The notes under the pieces are model-generated. The model did no database searches, had not been told where the DNA came from, and saw nothing but the letters and a program-made list of their open reading frames with translations. Of a stretch of 64,000 nt of DNA, positions 21,567-32,665 are shown in pieces (the stretch's first letter is position 1; each line of letters opens with the position of its first letter). Made by a program: the position numbers and the translations under genes. Source of the DNA: Vandiemenella viatica (lineage: Eukaryota > Arthropoda > Insecta > Orthoptera > Morabidae); the NCBI GenBank assembly GCA_031002005.1, contig CM061921.1:177948935-178012934 (forward strand), given 5' to 3'.

Positions 21567-22525
21567 TATTTCCAACAGTGGACATGGGCTGATATTAGTG
21601 TGTTTTAGTGGAATTAAAAAAACTCTTTTTATATATAAAAATTGTTCTTCTTTAGAAGATGGCGACGACGATTCAGGTCTCCGAAATATTGTTTTACTAT
21701 AAGTGTAATTATAACATTGATTTAACTCGACCAGTCACCCAAGAACAATTTTTATATTCTCAACGCCGAGAAAAACTGCGTTCTTAAAACTCTTTTTCTT
21801 CTTTAGAGAATTATTATTTATCGCATCAGTGCCAAAGAATATTAAGAATATCCTATATAGCATACGCTCGAATCTTCGCTAAAAGGTGATTGTGGGGTAC
21901 AGAGTCTAAAGCTTTCTGATATTCCAAGAAAATTTGTATCTTGTGACCTTTTATTAGTAACTTTCATAAGACATTCGAAAATAGAGCAAACTTGTAAGTT
22001 AATAACAGCACATCTACAGTTAAAGTAAAACATTACTTATTTTTCCACTTTCAAGATAAAACATTTCCTCACCGGGGCAACGAACCAAAATTCTATAACA
22101 GACTTCTTCACCTGTAGGTTGCAGATTCCGTGGAAGAGAAGCATTCACTCGATTCTGACTGAGGTCAAAACTTGCATGTCTACAACGAACCAACAACGTT
22201 CAACTGTCATTTCACGACTTTTTAGAGCAAACTATAGTTATCTTTGTACATACAAACATTTTTAACCCTCACGTACCATTGCCGCTGTACTGCTACACCC
22301 CCCCTGTCAGACAAATGTGATGAAAGACGAATTCGTCAAAGGAAATAACTAAAACAACTGCTAACATAAATACATACAGCTTCATTTTACAAAGAACAGA
22401 CTAAACCTATCTGGCTGGTGTAACCTCCTTAAAATATACATATCACTTAAAGCTACACATTTATTTTTTTACTTTATCCATGATATGTGGACTTTGTAAA
22501 AGTCTGTAACTGTTTTAATATAATA
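21567..22525. other. Mostly unassigned, contains a LINE scrap
   Basis: Apart from the short LINE fragment at 21842-21975, nothing is recognisable. A TTAACCCTCACG string at about 22264 recalls a piggyBac-type end but no partner was found. Confidence 0.4.
21842..21975 (-). pseudogene. LINE reverse transcriptase scrap
   Basis: On the minus strand the text FLEYQKALDSVPHNHLLAKIRAYAI matches RT motif A (normally DFxKAFDSVPHxxLLxKL). The motif's first Asp region is altered and a stop follows. Its nucleotide sequence matches 61118-61160, so both derive from one LINE family. Confidence 0.6.
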
Positions 22526-23092
22526 AGGTATGCAAATAATTTTCTGCGACACAGTTACTTTAGTAAATTATTATTTAATTTATTTTATTTTTATGCGTGA
22601 CGCGTTTCGCGAAATTATTCTCATTTTCTAACGCTATTTTATTACATTTTTTGCATTTTTGGTGTGACGAGTGCTCGTGTCATCTTCTGTTTGATGTTAT
22701 CCGGTTTTACCTTGTATTTCCTGAAATTAATATTTTGGATTGTGTATTAAACAGTTTTTTGCAATTAATAGGGAGTGGAATAATAAATTTTTAAATAAAA
22801 CTTACATTTTACGAAGGTTTCTCCAAGGTACGATTCACAGAATTTCACACGTGCACTTCGTCACTACATAATATTTACATATATACACAAACAGTGGAAA
22901 GATGCTTTAGTACATCTTATTAAATAAAAACAGCCAAAGATAATTCGTTAAAGATTGAATGTTTAAAGATACATGTTGTTACTATATAGCTTGCCTTATA
23001 ATTTTATAATAAAATTTAAGAAATATATAACATCCATGATGTTGATTAATAGATGATTGCAAACTGTGTCGCAGAAAATTATTTGCATACCT
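22526..23092. mobile_element. Tc1/mariner-type MITE, 567 bp
   Basis: A perfect 31-bp terminal inverted repeat (22526-22556 and 23062-23092) starts AGGTATGCAAATAATTTTCT. TA dinucleotides flank both ends (22524-22525 and 23093-23094), the Tc1/mariner target duplication. The interior is AT-rich and has no transposase, so the element is non-autonomous. Perfect arms suggest it is young. Confidence 0.88.
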
Positions 23093-24134
23093 TACTACAC
23101 ATTTATGTCATGAATATATGGACATGAACAACCAAATAGAAAACATTAATGAAACGATGGAGATATTCAACATTCTTCCGCCAAGAGTAAAGCTTCTTGC
23201 TCACTCTTGAAAGTACTATTGTAACTTTAAACATCGCTTAGCATTTAACACACAACACTGAGAATATTGGTATCTGGACACTCGCTCGCTCTGCCGTAGC
23301 TGTCGGCAACCGTTTGACAAAGCCACCAGTACTGTTACACATGACACTGAATGTACATACATCAACATTTCCACTCTTGCAGGTAGACATCTGCACTCAA
23401 AGCTGGTGGCAGGGTATTCACCTGGTATTTTAGTGTATTAGTTGCGTATAAATCGCCTTGGCGATTGTTCAAAGATGTCCGCTCACTTGAGCAAAAGACA
23501 AGCAGAATGTTTTTGGGCTTCGCCTTTAGGATGAGATATTAAAGTCATACAGACCGAAAGATTTCGCTGTCACGAAATACGGTGTTTCCTCACAGGTAAA
23601 ATTGGATATAGCATGTCCTCATGTTCAGTCTTTCCTTCGTAGTAGAGTGAATGTTTCAGGCGCTCCCCGAACAACAACTTCGGCATTTATTTCTAACAAG
23701 AGACATGGTCTTCCTGTGCCGTATTGACCTGGCATCTCCCCATGAAACTACCTGTATTGCATCCTTCTTTTCCCATGCCTAATTCCCTCTTCTTCAGGTG
23801 CATCTTCATTTGTCTGGCATGGCTTGTATACTCTGGCGTACTCCCTTTCATGCCCAACTTCACTGCCCACCATGAAATCCACATTGAGTCCTAGAAATAC
23901 ATAAGGTTCCATTCTCAAGCAGAAATATTTTTTTTTCCATTCCAAATGCAAAATACAGGTATGTTTGACCATTTTTGTTTTGTGTCCCATAGAAGTAGTA
24001 ATTGTATTCCCCTTGACAGGCTACCCAACTAACTTCTTTTCCTCGTCTACAGCTTACATTGTTTTACATAATATTGTTTCTTCCCACACTCGCTCAACTT
24101 GTTCTTTCTCCTCGGTTTAATCTGACTGGTAATG
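23093..24134. other. No recognised gene
   Basis: Short open frames without motifs. Confidence 0.4.
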
Positions 24135-24460
24135 TTAATCTTGAGAAGAAACTTTCACCGTCTGTTGTGTGCAAAGTTCCTGATAATGCCCTAACTCTTC
24201 CATAATCTGAACCAACTGAGATCCGTTACTGACTACCTTGTGCTGCAGCTCTGACAGTCGATTCTCGACCTTTGCAAATATAGAATCAAATGTCAAATTT
24301 AATAAATCTACCAGTTTACTATTTTCAGCCCTGATCTTTACCTGAAGGGCAAGATTGTCTTCTTTTAGTGAGTGAATGCCTGCAGGGCAGAGATACTTTC
24401 TTCTAATTTAGTAAGGAAGTCCTTTTTTTGCGAGTGAATGAGGTTGAATAAATCGCTCAT
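24135..24460 (-). pseudogene. Coiled-coil protein relic, gag-like
   Basis: From ATG at 24460 the minus strand reads MSDLFNLIHSQKKDFLTKLE, then, after one frame change near 24375, continues with LKEDNLALQVKIRAENSKL and KVENRLSELQHKVVSNGSQL, ending at TAA (24135-24137). The regular Leu/Ile spacing predicts a coiled coil. Such short coiled-coil frames are common in ORF1/gag proteins of retroelements, but no zinc knuckle or pol follows, so origin in a host gene cannot be excluded. One frameshift breaks it. Confidence 0.4.
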
Positions 24461-25051
24461 AGATATACCAATCCCTTTCGAGACATCCTCCATTATCACT
24501 CAATCCGAAGAAAAACAGCTGAGAAAAAATATTTCGGCTCGATTGCGCCAAAACTTGAAAGTAAAAAAGCGTGAGATACTGACTAAACAAAACTACTGGA
24601 TATACAGAAGCTCAAAACTACTCAAAAGCAAATAGTTCAACTTTACTAATTGTCAAAGGTTTCCTTATATGTTTTGACAAGAAGTATTTTTGTCATCACC
24701 GATGACAGAATTGGAAAATTAGCCTTTCTTAAAGACATTTCAAACAAAATGAAATTAGGATACTATTCAGGAAAAATTGTTACTGAAATGCTAGGTTAAT
24801 ATATGGGTTATCGTTCCTATCTTTTAGTTGTCTTCTTTCCGGCTTCTTCAAACACGCGCCGTCACTTACGTCGCTGTTCATCAAATCATGTTGTTCCCAT
24901 GGAGGAAGGAATATATGGAGACGACGCAAGGGACCTTCGCCACATGCTGGAGTGAAACCGGGTGGAGACAAGTGGGGATGGAAGGCCGCCATATTGCTTG
25001 GCCAGAGAAACACGGAAATATGCACAAAAAATTCAAGGGAATCATAAGACG
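24461..25051. other. No recognised gene
   Basis: It contains one arm of the 28-bp repeat (24897-24924) and, on the minus strand, a CAATATGGCGGCC-like start context, but no domain is recognisable. Confidence 0.4.
24897..24924 (+). repeat. 28-bp repeat, arm 1
   Basis: It begins CCATGGAGGAAGGAATATAT and is exactly matched, in reverse complement, at 26601-26628. Both arms start at an ATG in good start context. The function is unknown. Confidence 0.85.
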
Positions 25052-25565
25052 ACCGTGGCACCGCAATTTGATGATGGATTATTATGTAACTCGACGAGAC
25101 ACATCAAAAATGAAGAATAAAATTTTTTGATATCGTGCTTAGTTCTCGAGATATACTGTCTCAAAAGAGTGGAATTTCTGGTTGAAATTCAGAAGAAACG
25201 TGTCCCCAAAGTCAAATTTGGTGATAGATTCTTATGTAACACGACGATACAAATCGAAAATAAAGAATAAAATTTTTCGATATCTCGCTTAGTTCGCGAG
25301 ATATACTGTCTCAAAAGTGAGGTTGTTAGGTTATGAGGGGATTCAACGATAACCGTGGCGCCGCAATTTGATGACGAATTCTTATGTAACTCGATGAGGG
25401 AAACTGAAAGTAAAGAATAAATTTTTTTGATATCTCGCTTAGTTCTCGAGATATTGTACCTTAAAATTGATGTGGTTAGGTTGAAATGCGGCCTGGACCA
25501 GAAAAAAACTATCGCCATATCCATATTTGATGATGAATTCGGACGTAACTTAATGAGCAGGTAAT
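25052..25565 (+). repeat. Tandem repeat, ~150-160 bp unit, ~3.5 copies
   Basis: The anchor ATTTG(A/G)TGA recurs at 25066, 25216, 25376 and 25525 (spacings 150, 160, 149). Each unit goes on to TTATGTAACNCGA, AAAGAATAAA, and GCTTAGTT.(T/G)CGAGATAT, a conserved block with a TCTCGAGA-type palindrome. The units have diverged, and the last one is partial. Confidence 0.8.
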
Positions 25566-26388
25566 TCTTTTTAACTTGAATAACAAACTGTTTATTTCTA
25601 CAGTCCTTAAATTTTAGTTGATATTCAAATAGGTTATATTTTCATATTCTATTTCAGTAATTGACAAGGAAGATTTCAAAATCTAGAAATATACTTGTAG
25701 ACATATTTACAAACAGAAACAAGTCATATCTGAAATTTTAAAAATAGCATAAGTCAATGTTTAGAGCTTTAAAAAAATTAAAACTTCATAAAACCTTATA
25801 GTTTCTGAGCTTACTTAGAAGATATTGTACTGGTAGTGGCCTATATAATTTTGCTAGAAAAATCAGTACATTCAAAAATCAGAAGCTAACAGCTAATAAT
25901 AAATAAATTGTTTGTTCTCTTCAGGTATACACCGCATTTCAACCTGTCAACATTTCCATTAATATTGCCGCTACAAAACCAAACTATGTAGACACATCTA
26001 AACACTAGAAATGCATCGCGAACTACATTTCCGTCAACAAAGTTTATTTCATCACGTTTAGTAGTTCTCACAGCACAAATTATCACGATTAATTTCATCG
26101 TGCAATTTCAGTGTAAACTTAAACGTGAGTAATGCATGCAGAATACCATATTCACTGTGTCGCGATGTAAACATGACCCGTTTAAATTCAATTTCCAACA
26201 TTTGTCTACAATAAGGCTAGCATTTCAGGTGCAAAATAGTAACATGTGCTAATTGTCTACACTACACCAACAAAAATTTGAGAATAATATGATCCTATTG
26301 AGAGCAATGAATAAATTTATAGCGAATGGCACTAATGTTGCGGTTGCCTGACAGATACTTCAAGAACGATAATTACAATGTGACTTAC
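25566..26388. other. No recognised gene
   Basis: AT-rich. If the THAP exon is real, this lies in its first intron. I found no convincing second exon here. Confidence 0.35.
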
Positions 26389-26459
26389 TTATGAAACGCT
26401 ATTCCAGGTTTTTTCCTATCTCGTCTGTTTGTGCAACCATAAGCATCACAACTTGGCAT
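26389..26459 (-). CDS. Candidate first exon of a THAP-domain gene
   Basis: On the minus strand the ATG at 26459 opens MPSCDAYGCTNRRDRKKPG then IAFH, the characteristic start of a THAP zinc finger (M-P-x-C-x-A-x-G-C-x-N ... G-I-x-F-H). These proteins bind DNA through a C2CH zinc, of which the first two Cys are present. The exon runs into CATAA|GTAAGT, a perfect consensus 5' splice site at 26388-26383, so the rest of the domain would come from a downstream exon at lower coordinates, which I could not identify. The exon is 71 nt. THAP domains occur both in host regulators and in P-element-type transposases, so the gene may be either, or a dead relic. Confidence 0.5.
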
Positions 26460-26600
26460 TATAGAAAACTTTAGAATATTAGAAAATGAAATATTCTCAG
26501 CAGCTGACACAGTGCAAACAGCCCAATATTTTGGTACTCCTACGATGTCCGCCGCGCAGGCACAGTTTTTTTCACTAGGTTTCACGGATTTCGCGTTATC

Positions 26601-26628
26601 TCGTCTCCATATATTCCTTCCTCCATGG
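26601..26628 (-). repeat. 28-bp repeat, arm 2
   Basis: Reverse complement of 24897-24924, lying about 140 bases upstream of the THAP ATG on the same (minus) strand. It would therefore be in the 5' leader and supply a short upstream reading frame. Confidence 0.85.
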
Positions 26629-27874
26629 TTGTTCCTTGCAGTGTGTTTTCTCGACTGGTTGGTTGCTATCGCTGGTGTGCGACATTCTTACTGTCAGTAC
26701 TTTCTTATTGTCATCTTTGCCCAGACCTCTGCTAATACTTGGTGTAGACTGTCTGTCGCGCTATTGTCTTTTTGTTTGGAGGCAATTTTAGAAACTTAAT
26801 CATATTGGTTCATAACGAATCAATTTTTTTATTGAATACGATATGGAAAAGTGGGTATGTTTTCCGTATATTCGTTGGTGAATGAATTTTCAATTAGGAG
26901 CTCTAAGTGGCAGGGCTATGACCATGAAGTTAGGCATAATGGAGTGATTAGCTACCACTTGTAGGAAATGAAGCCAGGGACTGGAACAAGCTATCAAGGA
27001 ATAACCTAAAACAGCGACGAAAGTTTACACGTAAAAAATGATTTGATGTAACTGTTTTCACTATACTAGTGATGGTAAACGAAATAATAACATGTCTTGC
27101 TTGATCTATTTGATCTGTATGGAATATTCTAGGTCTAGGATAGGAATTTTGACAGGAGTAACGTATGTGGAGTGTTTTCATTCTGCATCGCTAGGGACTG
27201 ATTGATTAATAATATCTGCACAGAATATTTCTGTTCCAATGCCACCGTGTTATTACTACACAGTGGCGTGGCAACAGAAATGTTCTGTAAGTTTTGCCAG
27301 CTAAGTAGCAATTTCTTGTTTGATAATTATATCGAAACGTTCTTGCTTAATCAAATGAGAGTTTATTTCATGAATTTACTACAAAACAGCTTCTCGAACA
27401 CATCATTCTCGATATTCTAATATTTCAAATAGCTAAGTAAGACTAGTTTTCGCATTTAGATGAAAAAATTATTCTTTTGCATCGTCTGTATACTGCTTTA
27501 TATTCAATTAGAATGCGTCAGATTGGTTACTTATACTATCGGTATGGAAATTAAAATTTTGATTTTCATTTTAAAATAAGTAATACTGCAAATAACAGAC
27601 GAGGCATTCCACTACCTCAAAGATTTCCTAGTTCTAAGATCTGCCCGTTAAAACTTATTAGTAATAACTATGTTAACCTCGTAATAATATCCCCTGTTTT
27701 TTCTTTTTTTATCATTACTTCAAAGAAAGATATTAGCGGCGGTTGTGATGAATCCTAGAGAAGGCTACAACTTACAAATTGTGTGTGTAAAGATAAAGAA
27801 CCAAGTATATCTACGAAACAGACACCAATGCCTGTATCCCTTCAGTTCTGTAAGTTTTTTAGTAACACGTTGTA
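26629..27874. other. No recognised gene
   Basis: AT-rich. No motif identified on either strand. Confidence 0.4.
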
Positions 27875-29035
27875 TTGTATTGCCACACTACATCGAAATA
27901 CTGTGCTGTATATTTCCTTGAAACTGGTTGCGTATCCTGCACTTAGAGACAGAGGAGAAAAAGGAGACATTAGGCTAATGGCAGTTAATGTATTTCGGAA
28001 TGTGACCTTGGTCTGAATAGCACTCAGTGAAGGAACTCAGCTTGGCACTAGAGTGACGCGTTGGGCATTGTACAGTGGATTGCCAACTGTGTGGTGGGTG
28101 CGTGGATAACCTGCAGAAAGAAATGTGCGGCAACTAACGCCGGTGCGATGTGTGGTTGCTTTTTTGTTCTGTATCGTTATCCGAGTGGACGTGGGTTTCC
28201 GACGGCAAGCTGCATATGGAATCATCACATCATAAAACTGCGGGCAGCAGACTCGACGCGTTCTGCTAAATGGCAACTCCGCCGATATGGTGATCACTGC
28301 AAATCATTACGCATTGATACACCCAGTGTCGCCCTAGAGAAAATCTCACTGCCCGCTAAGCTTAGGGAGCGTGCATAAACCACGTAGCTCCATTTTCGCC
28401 TCCTGTGAACCCTGCATCCCCCCCCCCCCACGTAGCCCTATGTGGCTTTTGCCTCTACCCCCCTCCCCCACGTAGCATTTTTCCCTTTTGATTCCAGAAG
28501 ACATTTTGTACTATTTTCTCTTGTCAGACTATTGTAAATTACATACGGAGATAATTAAATGACGGATATAAATATCGACATGCTGTTGTGAGTTCTGTTC
28601 ATCATTTTAACTGTGAAAAATGTTATGAAAGGAAAGCTACGTGGCCTGGCTCGGAACCCCCCCTCCCCCTACGTAGCCCAGCGTAGCCTTTCAGCCTACC
28701 CCTCCCCCCCCCCCTGGACCGAGCCACGTAGTTTGTGCACGGTCCCTTAATGAATGGACATATAGAAAACCATGAGAACTAATATAAAATGAACGCATTG
28801 TTGGATTTCAAGATATTTGTTTAATTGTGTCAAATTGTTTTTAATAACATTTGATGAAGTATAATTTTGTAATAAACATATATAAGAATGTTAAACGTAG
28901 GTACAACAGTGTTGTTAATGTGCAAAGCAACACCCTGATTCCTGATATCAGCAAATACAATCATTAATAGAATTTTTATTGATAATGTATGGAAACAAAA
29001 ATTAATTTAATTAATAACAAGAGGGATTAAACCTC
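27875..29035 (+). repeat. Unidentified ~0.78-kb repeat R, copy 1 (with MITE)
   Basis: From CACACTACATCG to GGATTAAACCTCA this matches 31478-32605 along its length, apart from the MITEs and small indels. Shared blocks include GGAATGTGACCTTGG, TACAGTGGATTGC, CGCATTGATACACCCAGTGT and AACAAGAGGGATTA. I see no coding frame, LTRs or terminal inverted repeats, so the class is unknown. Confidence 0.8.
28365..28746. mobile_element. Harbinger-like MITE, 382 bp, copy 1
   Basis: The ends read GGGAGCGTGCATAAACCACG on the left and GGGACCGTGCACAAACTACG on the opposite strand at the right. TTA flanks both sides (28362-28364, 28747-28749), the 3-bp TWA-type duplication of PIF/Harbinger. The other copy of repeat R lacks the insertion here (it reads GAGCTTAATGAATGG), a natural empty site. 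The interior has long C runs and several ACGTAGC motifs. It is non-coding. Confidence 0.85.
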
Positions 29036-29479
29036 ATTTAGCGCTTTCCAGATTGTGGACACGAATAAAAAAATTCAAAATAGATTTTCGGTGAATCAAT
29101 TTTCTTATGTTTTCTTGTATTGCGTTGCATTCCAGCTTGGGACAGATGATTCACCAGGAGAGTGACTGCCTGTTGTAACATATAATGTGCATTTGAATAT
29201 GCATTATTAATAACACATTACTGGTGCGAGGAGGCAGTTGTATGCAGATCTATTCTGATTTTTTTTCATGTTGTTGTTGATTATGTTGTTTCTGTGAATT
29301 GTATTTGACATTATGGCGTTGATTTATCATATCTTTGGCGAAGTTCATAAAAAGTTGTGGGACATATGGTGTCATAATAGATTTTAAGTACGTATCTGAA
29401 TTTGCGATCAGGAAAAGTGATAGCTAATTCAAAGGAAAGCTAAATCAATCAGCGATCAGAATTGTCCTAAGAGAGTAAC
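29036..29479. other. No recognised gene
   Basis: AT-rich with no motif. Confidence 0.4.
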
Positions 29480-30900
29480 GTTCAAACTGAGCGGACAGTT
29501 GACAGCCATACTAGTTCACCGATTATTGAGATAGATTCAAATATTTTACAACAAAGATTCGCACAACTTTCATCACAAATTGAGTCTGTATAAACAGATA
29601 TAAATATACGATTTCAAACTTTTCGGGAAGAAATAAATTCCTTGGAAGTCAATCAAACTCAATTGAGTGAAATACTGAAACTAAATTATCGGATTTTCTT
29701 AGTAAAACAATATATATTTTTTTTTTTTAGATATGCGCATTGATGTCAAAGCAGAAATATAAAATATGCGGCAAGAATCGGAGTAGGTCGCCGAAAAACG
29801 TAAGGGGCTGCAAGACGTTCAATTGAACTTGGAATAAAGGACAGCGAACTTAGAAAAAGAAATGAAGAAAGTATATAATTTTTTTTTTAACTGCTTTACG
29901 TCTCTTTTTAACATCGAGGTCTTTAGAGACGGGAAAGGATGGGGGGCAAGGATGGGGGGCAAGGATGGGGGCAAGGAACGGGAAGGAATTCGGCCATGGC
30001 CTTTTTAAAGGAAGCATCCCGGCATTTGCCTGGAGTGATTTGGGGAAACCATGGAAAACCCAAATCTGGATGCCCGGACGGGGATTCGAACCGCCGTCCT
30101 CCCGAATGCGAGGCGAGAACGCTAACCGTTACACCGCCCCGCTCGGTAAAGTATATAAAGAAGCTGCGAATAAGCTTTCGAGGTGCGCCTGACTGTGATA
30201 GAAGAACGCGTGTCCGAAAATTCTGGTTTTGAGGAATACAGAAAAGAGGTCATGCCGAAGTATGTTGAAATTGAAGCAAAAAATTGCTGCAATAGAAGAA
30301 TGTAATGAGAGACGAGGTGTGCCCGAAGTAATTTTTTAGAGGTCTGCAAACGTGAACATTGAATTTCGGTGCCGAATTTCGGATTAAAACGTGGTACGAA
30401 TCCGATAAGTTGGATGAATATTTTAAGGTCAGATACGTGCCAAACGCATTAAAATCAATCGTAATTCATAAGTGTTTGGATGAAGGTGAGAGACTTTGGT
30501 ACATCGCTAATTGTTTGGGAACGACATACGACGAATTAAAGTGAGAATTTTTGCAGAGATATTGCTCGCGTGAAAAGGAAATAAAAATTAGATTGAACAT
30601 ATACAAAGAAAGGTCATGTAGAAATTAAAATAACTTTACATTGCGAGCGAGCATCAAATTTGTAAATGAGGAGGAGCTACGACATAACGTTATTGATGGT
30701 AAAATGAAAAAGAAATATTTTGAGTGCAGCGACGCAAAATTATAGGGCCTACAGATGTTAAGTTGGAGAACTTATTTTAAAGAAGTTATTTGTCGGCGCG
30801 AAAAGCGCATTTATATTGAAATAATGAGTATGGAAATGGAGTATTATGCTTGCGGGGAGCACGAAAGCCCAGAGAAATTTTAGTCCATGCAATGATGTAG
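29480..30900 (+). pseudogene. Decayed LTR-retrotransposon gag
   Basis: Broken plus-strand frames resemble a Gag: an N-terminal coiled-coil part (SNILQQRFAQLSSQIES, about 29540-29590), a Lys/Glu-rich part around 29800-29870, and, after an inserted SINE, a capsid-like part with IKTWYESDKLDEYF, GERLWYIANCLGTTYDELK (30360-30540) and FLQRYCSREKEIKIRLNIYK (about 30545-30605). Many stops and frame changes are present. No intact protease or pol follows. The SINE at 29879-30147 splits it and carries an 11-bp target duplication, so that insertion came later. Confidence 0.55.
29879..30147 (-). repeat. SINE family A, copy 3, in decayed gag
   Basis: A full-length minus-strand copy with T run at its left (A tail), body blocks, and a tRNA-like head including GGATTCGAACC (reverse of the B box). 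AAAGTATATAA flanks both sides (29868-29878 and 30148-30158), an 11-bp duplication typical of LINE-mediated retroposition. The block GGATGGGGGCAA is repeated about three times (29937-29977), a private minisatellite expansion. Confidence 0.92.
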
Positions 30901-31477
30901 CATCGTCCTATTAATTGAATAGTAAAAGTGAAAACCGCGTGAAAAAAAATGTGCGCTTACTCGTATAATATAAACGTTGAAAGTCGGTAAATAACGTATT
31001 GCAATTGAAATCATAGTTGAAGACTACGTGCAATTTCAAAGACAAGATATGGAGGAATGAAACATGTGAGCGGCGTGTCCGACTAAAATTAAAGTCTGTT
31101 TTAAATTTTGCTTGGTCGAAACGCTGAGCTCTAGTGTTGTTAAGATTGAGATGAACGAAAGGCTAAGCACGTTCGGAACCATGAGCTGATGCAATCAATG
31201 TGCGGGAGACGGGAATAGTTGATCGCACGCATCAGTATTGTGGGTTTTTGTTTGATTCCTGTTGGCATTAAACGGAATGATATGGTGCTTTGGACAATGT
31301 CAAACTTGTTAACTTTTTAAATTGTATTTTTTTTTTAAACTAATCAATGAGATCAATGTAAAGAAACGTGTGCTTTGAATATAGTGCAGAGAACATATGA
31401 TACAAACAGTAGGGTAAATGACTAAATTATCAAGATTAACTCCGCATCTTGATAATTGGGAAAGACACCCCGTGATG
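30901..31477. other. No recognised gene
   Basis: It possibly continues the decayed retroelement but carries no motif I can name. Confidence 0.35.
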
Positions 31478-32605
31478 TAGTGTATTGGCACACTACATCG
31501 AAATATAGATTTTTTTTGAAGCTGGAAGCGTGGCCTGCTCAGAGAGACAGAAGGTATAAATGGGATAGTAGGCTAATGATAGTTAACCCGTTCCGGAATG
31601 TGACCTTGGGCCGAGTAGCCCTCAGTGAAGGAACGCAGCTTGCCGCAAGGGTGACACGGTGGCAATGGTACAGTGGATTGCGAGCTGTGTCGTGGGTACG
31701 TAGCCAGAGTCTGCAGAAAGAGATGTGCGGTGACTAACTCCAGTGCGGTTTATGGTTGCTCTTGTGTTCCATGTCGTTATTCGAGTAGACTTGGGTTTCC
31801 GACGGGAAGTACGAAACGGAATCATAGAGTCGGACGACTGCGGGCAGCTGACTCGGCGCGTTCTGCTAAATAGTAACCCCGCCGATAAGGGAGCGTGCCC
31901 AAACTACGAGGCTCGGTCCAGGGGGGGGGGGGGCGGGGTTTGCTGGAAGGCTACGCTGGGCTACGTGGGGGGGGGGGGGGGTTCCGAGCCAGGCCACGTA
32001 GCTTTCCGTTCATAGTATTTTTCACAATTAAAATGAGGAGCAGAACACACAAAAGCATGTGAATATTTATTTCCCTCAGTTAATTATCTCCGTATGTAAT
32101 TTACGATAGTCTAATGAGAGAAAACAATACAAAATGTCTTCTGGAATCAATAGGGAAAAATGCTACGTGCTACGCGGGAGGGGGGGTGGGGTTCACAGGA
32201 GGCCAAAATGGAGCTACGTGGTTCATGCACGCTCCCTAACTGCAAATCATTATCGCATTGATACACCCAGTGTCACCCTAGAGAAACTCTCATTGCCCAC
32301 TGAGCTTAATGAATGGACATATAGAGAACCATGAGAACTGATGTAAAAGGAACCCATTGTTGGATTTCAAGATATTTGATTAATTGTCTCAAATTATATT
32401 TTAATAATATTTGATGAAGGATAATTTTGTAATAAACGTATATGAATGTCAAACGTAAATACAAAAGTGCTGTTAATGTGCAAAGCAATACCCCGATTCC
32501 TATATCAGCAATTACAATCATTAATAGTATTTTTTATTTTTTTTTGATAATGTATGGAAACAAAAATTAATTTAATCCATAACAAGAGGGATTACACCTC
32601 AACGT
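31478..32605 (+). repeat. Unidentified ~0.78-kb repeat R, copy 2 (with MITE)
   Basis: Second copy of the repeat at 27875-29035, same orientation, about 3.6 kb away. It ends at GGATTACACCTCA. Its MITE sits at a different position from that of copy 1. Confidence 0.8.
31889..32236. mobile_element. Harbinger-like MITE, 348 bp, copy 2
   Basis: Same family as 28365-28746 but in the opposite orientation. The ends read GGGAGCGTGCCCAAACTACG and GGGAGCGTGCATGAACCACG (opposite strand), with TAA on both sides (31886-31888, 32237-32239). Long G runs near 31920-31980 correspond to the C runs of copy 1. Confidence 0.85.
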
Positions 32606-32665
32606 TGGTAAACCAAGATCTGAATGGCAGGACGGAGATGCGACGTTTGCTCGTACAATATCATT

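Noticed and set aside
21640..21740. Penelope-like leader (GAAGATGGCGACGACGA..CCGAAATATTG)
   Set aside because: The phrase is reminiscent of Penelope-type leader sequence, but it is short and no adjoining RT was found, so evidence is too thin.
22264..22310. piggyBac-type end TTAACCCTCACG
   Set aside because: No inverted partner or second TTAA end could be found in the neighbourhood.
31920..31980. G runs as a G-quadruplex regulatory element
   Set aside because: They are part of the Harbinger-like MITE (matching C runs in the inverted copy) and their exact lengths may be sequencing noise.
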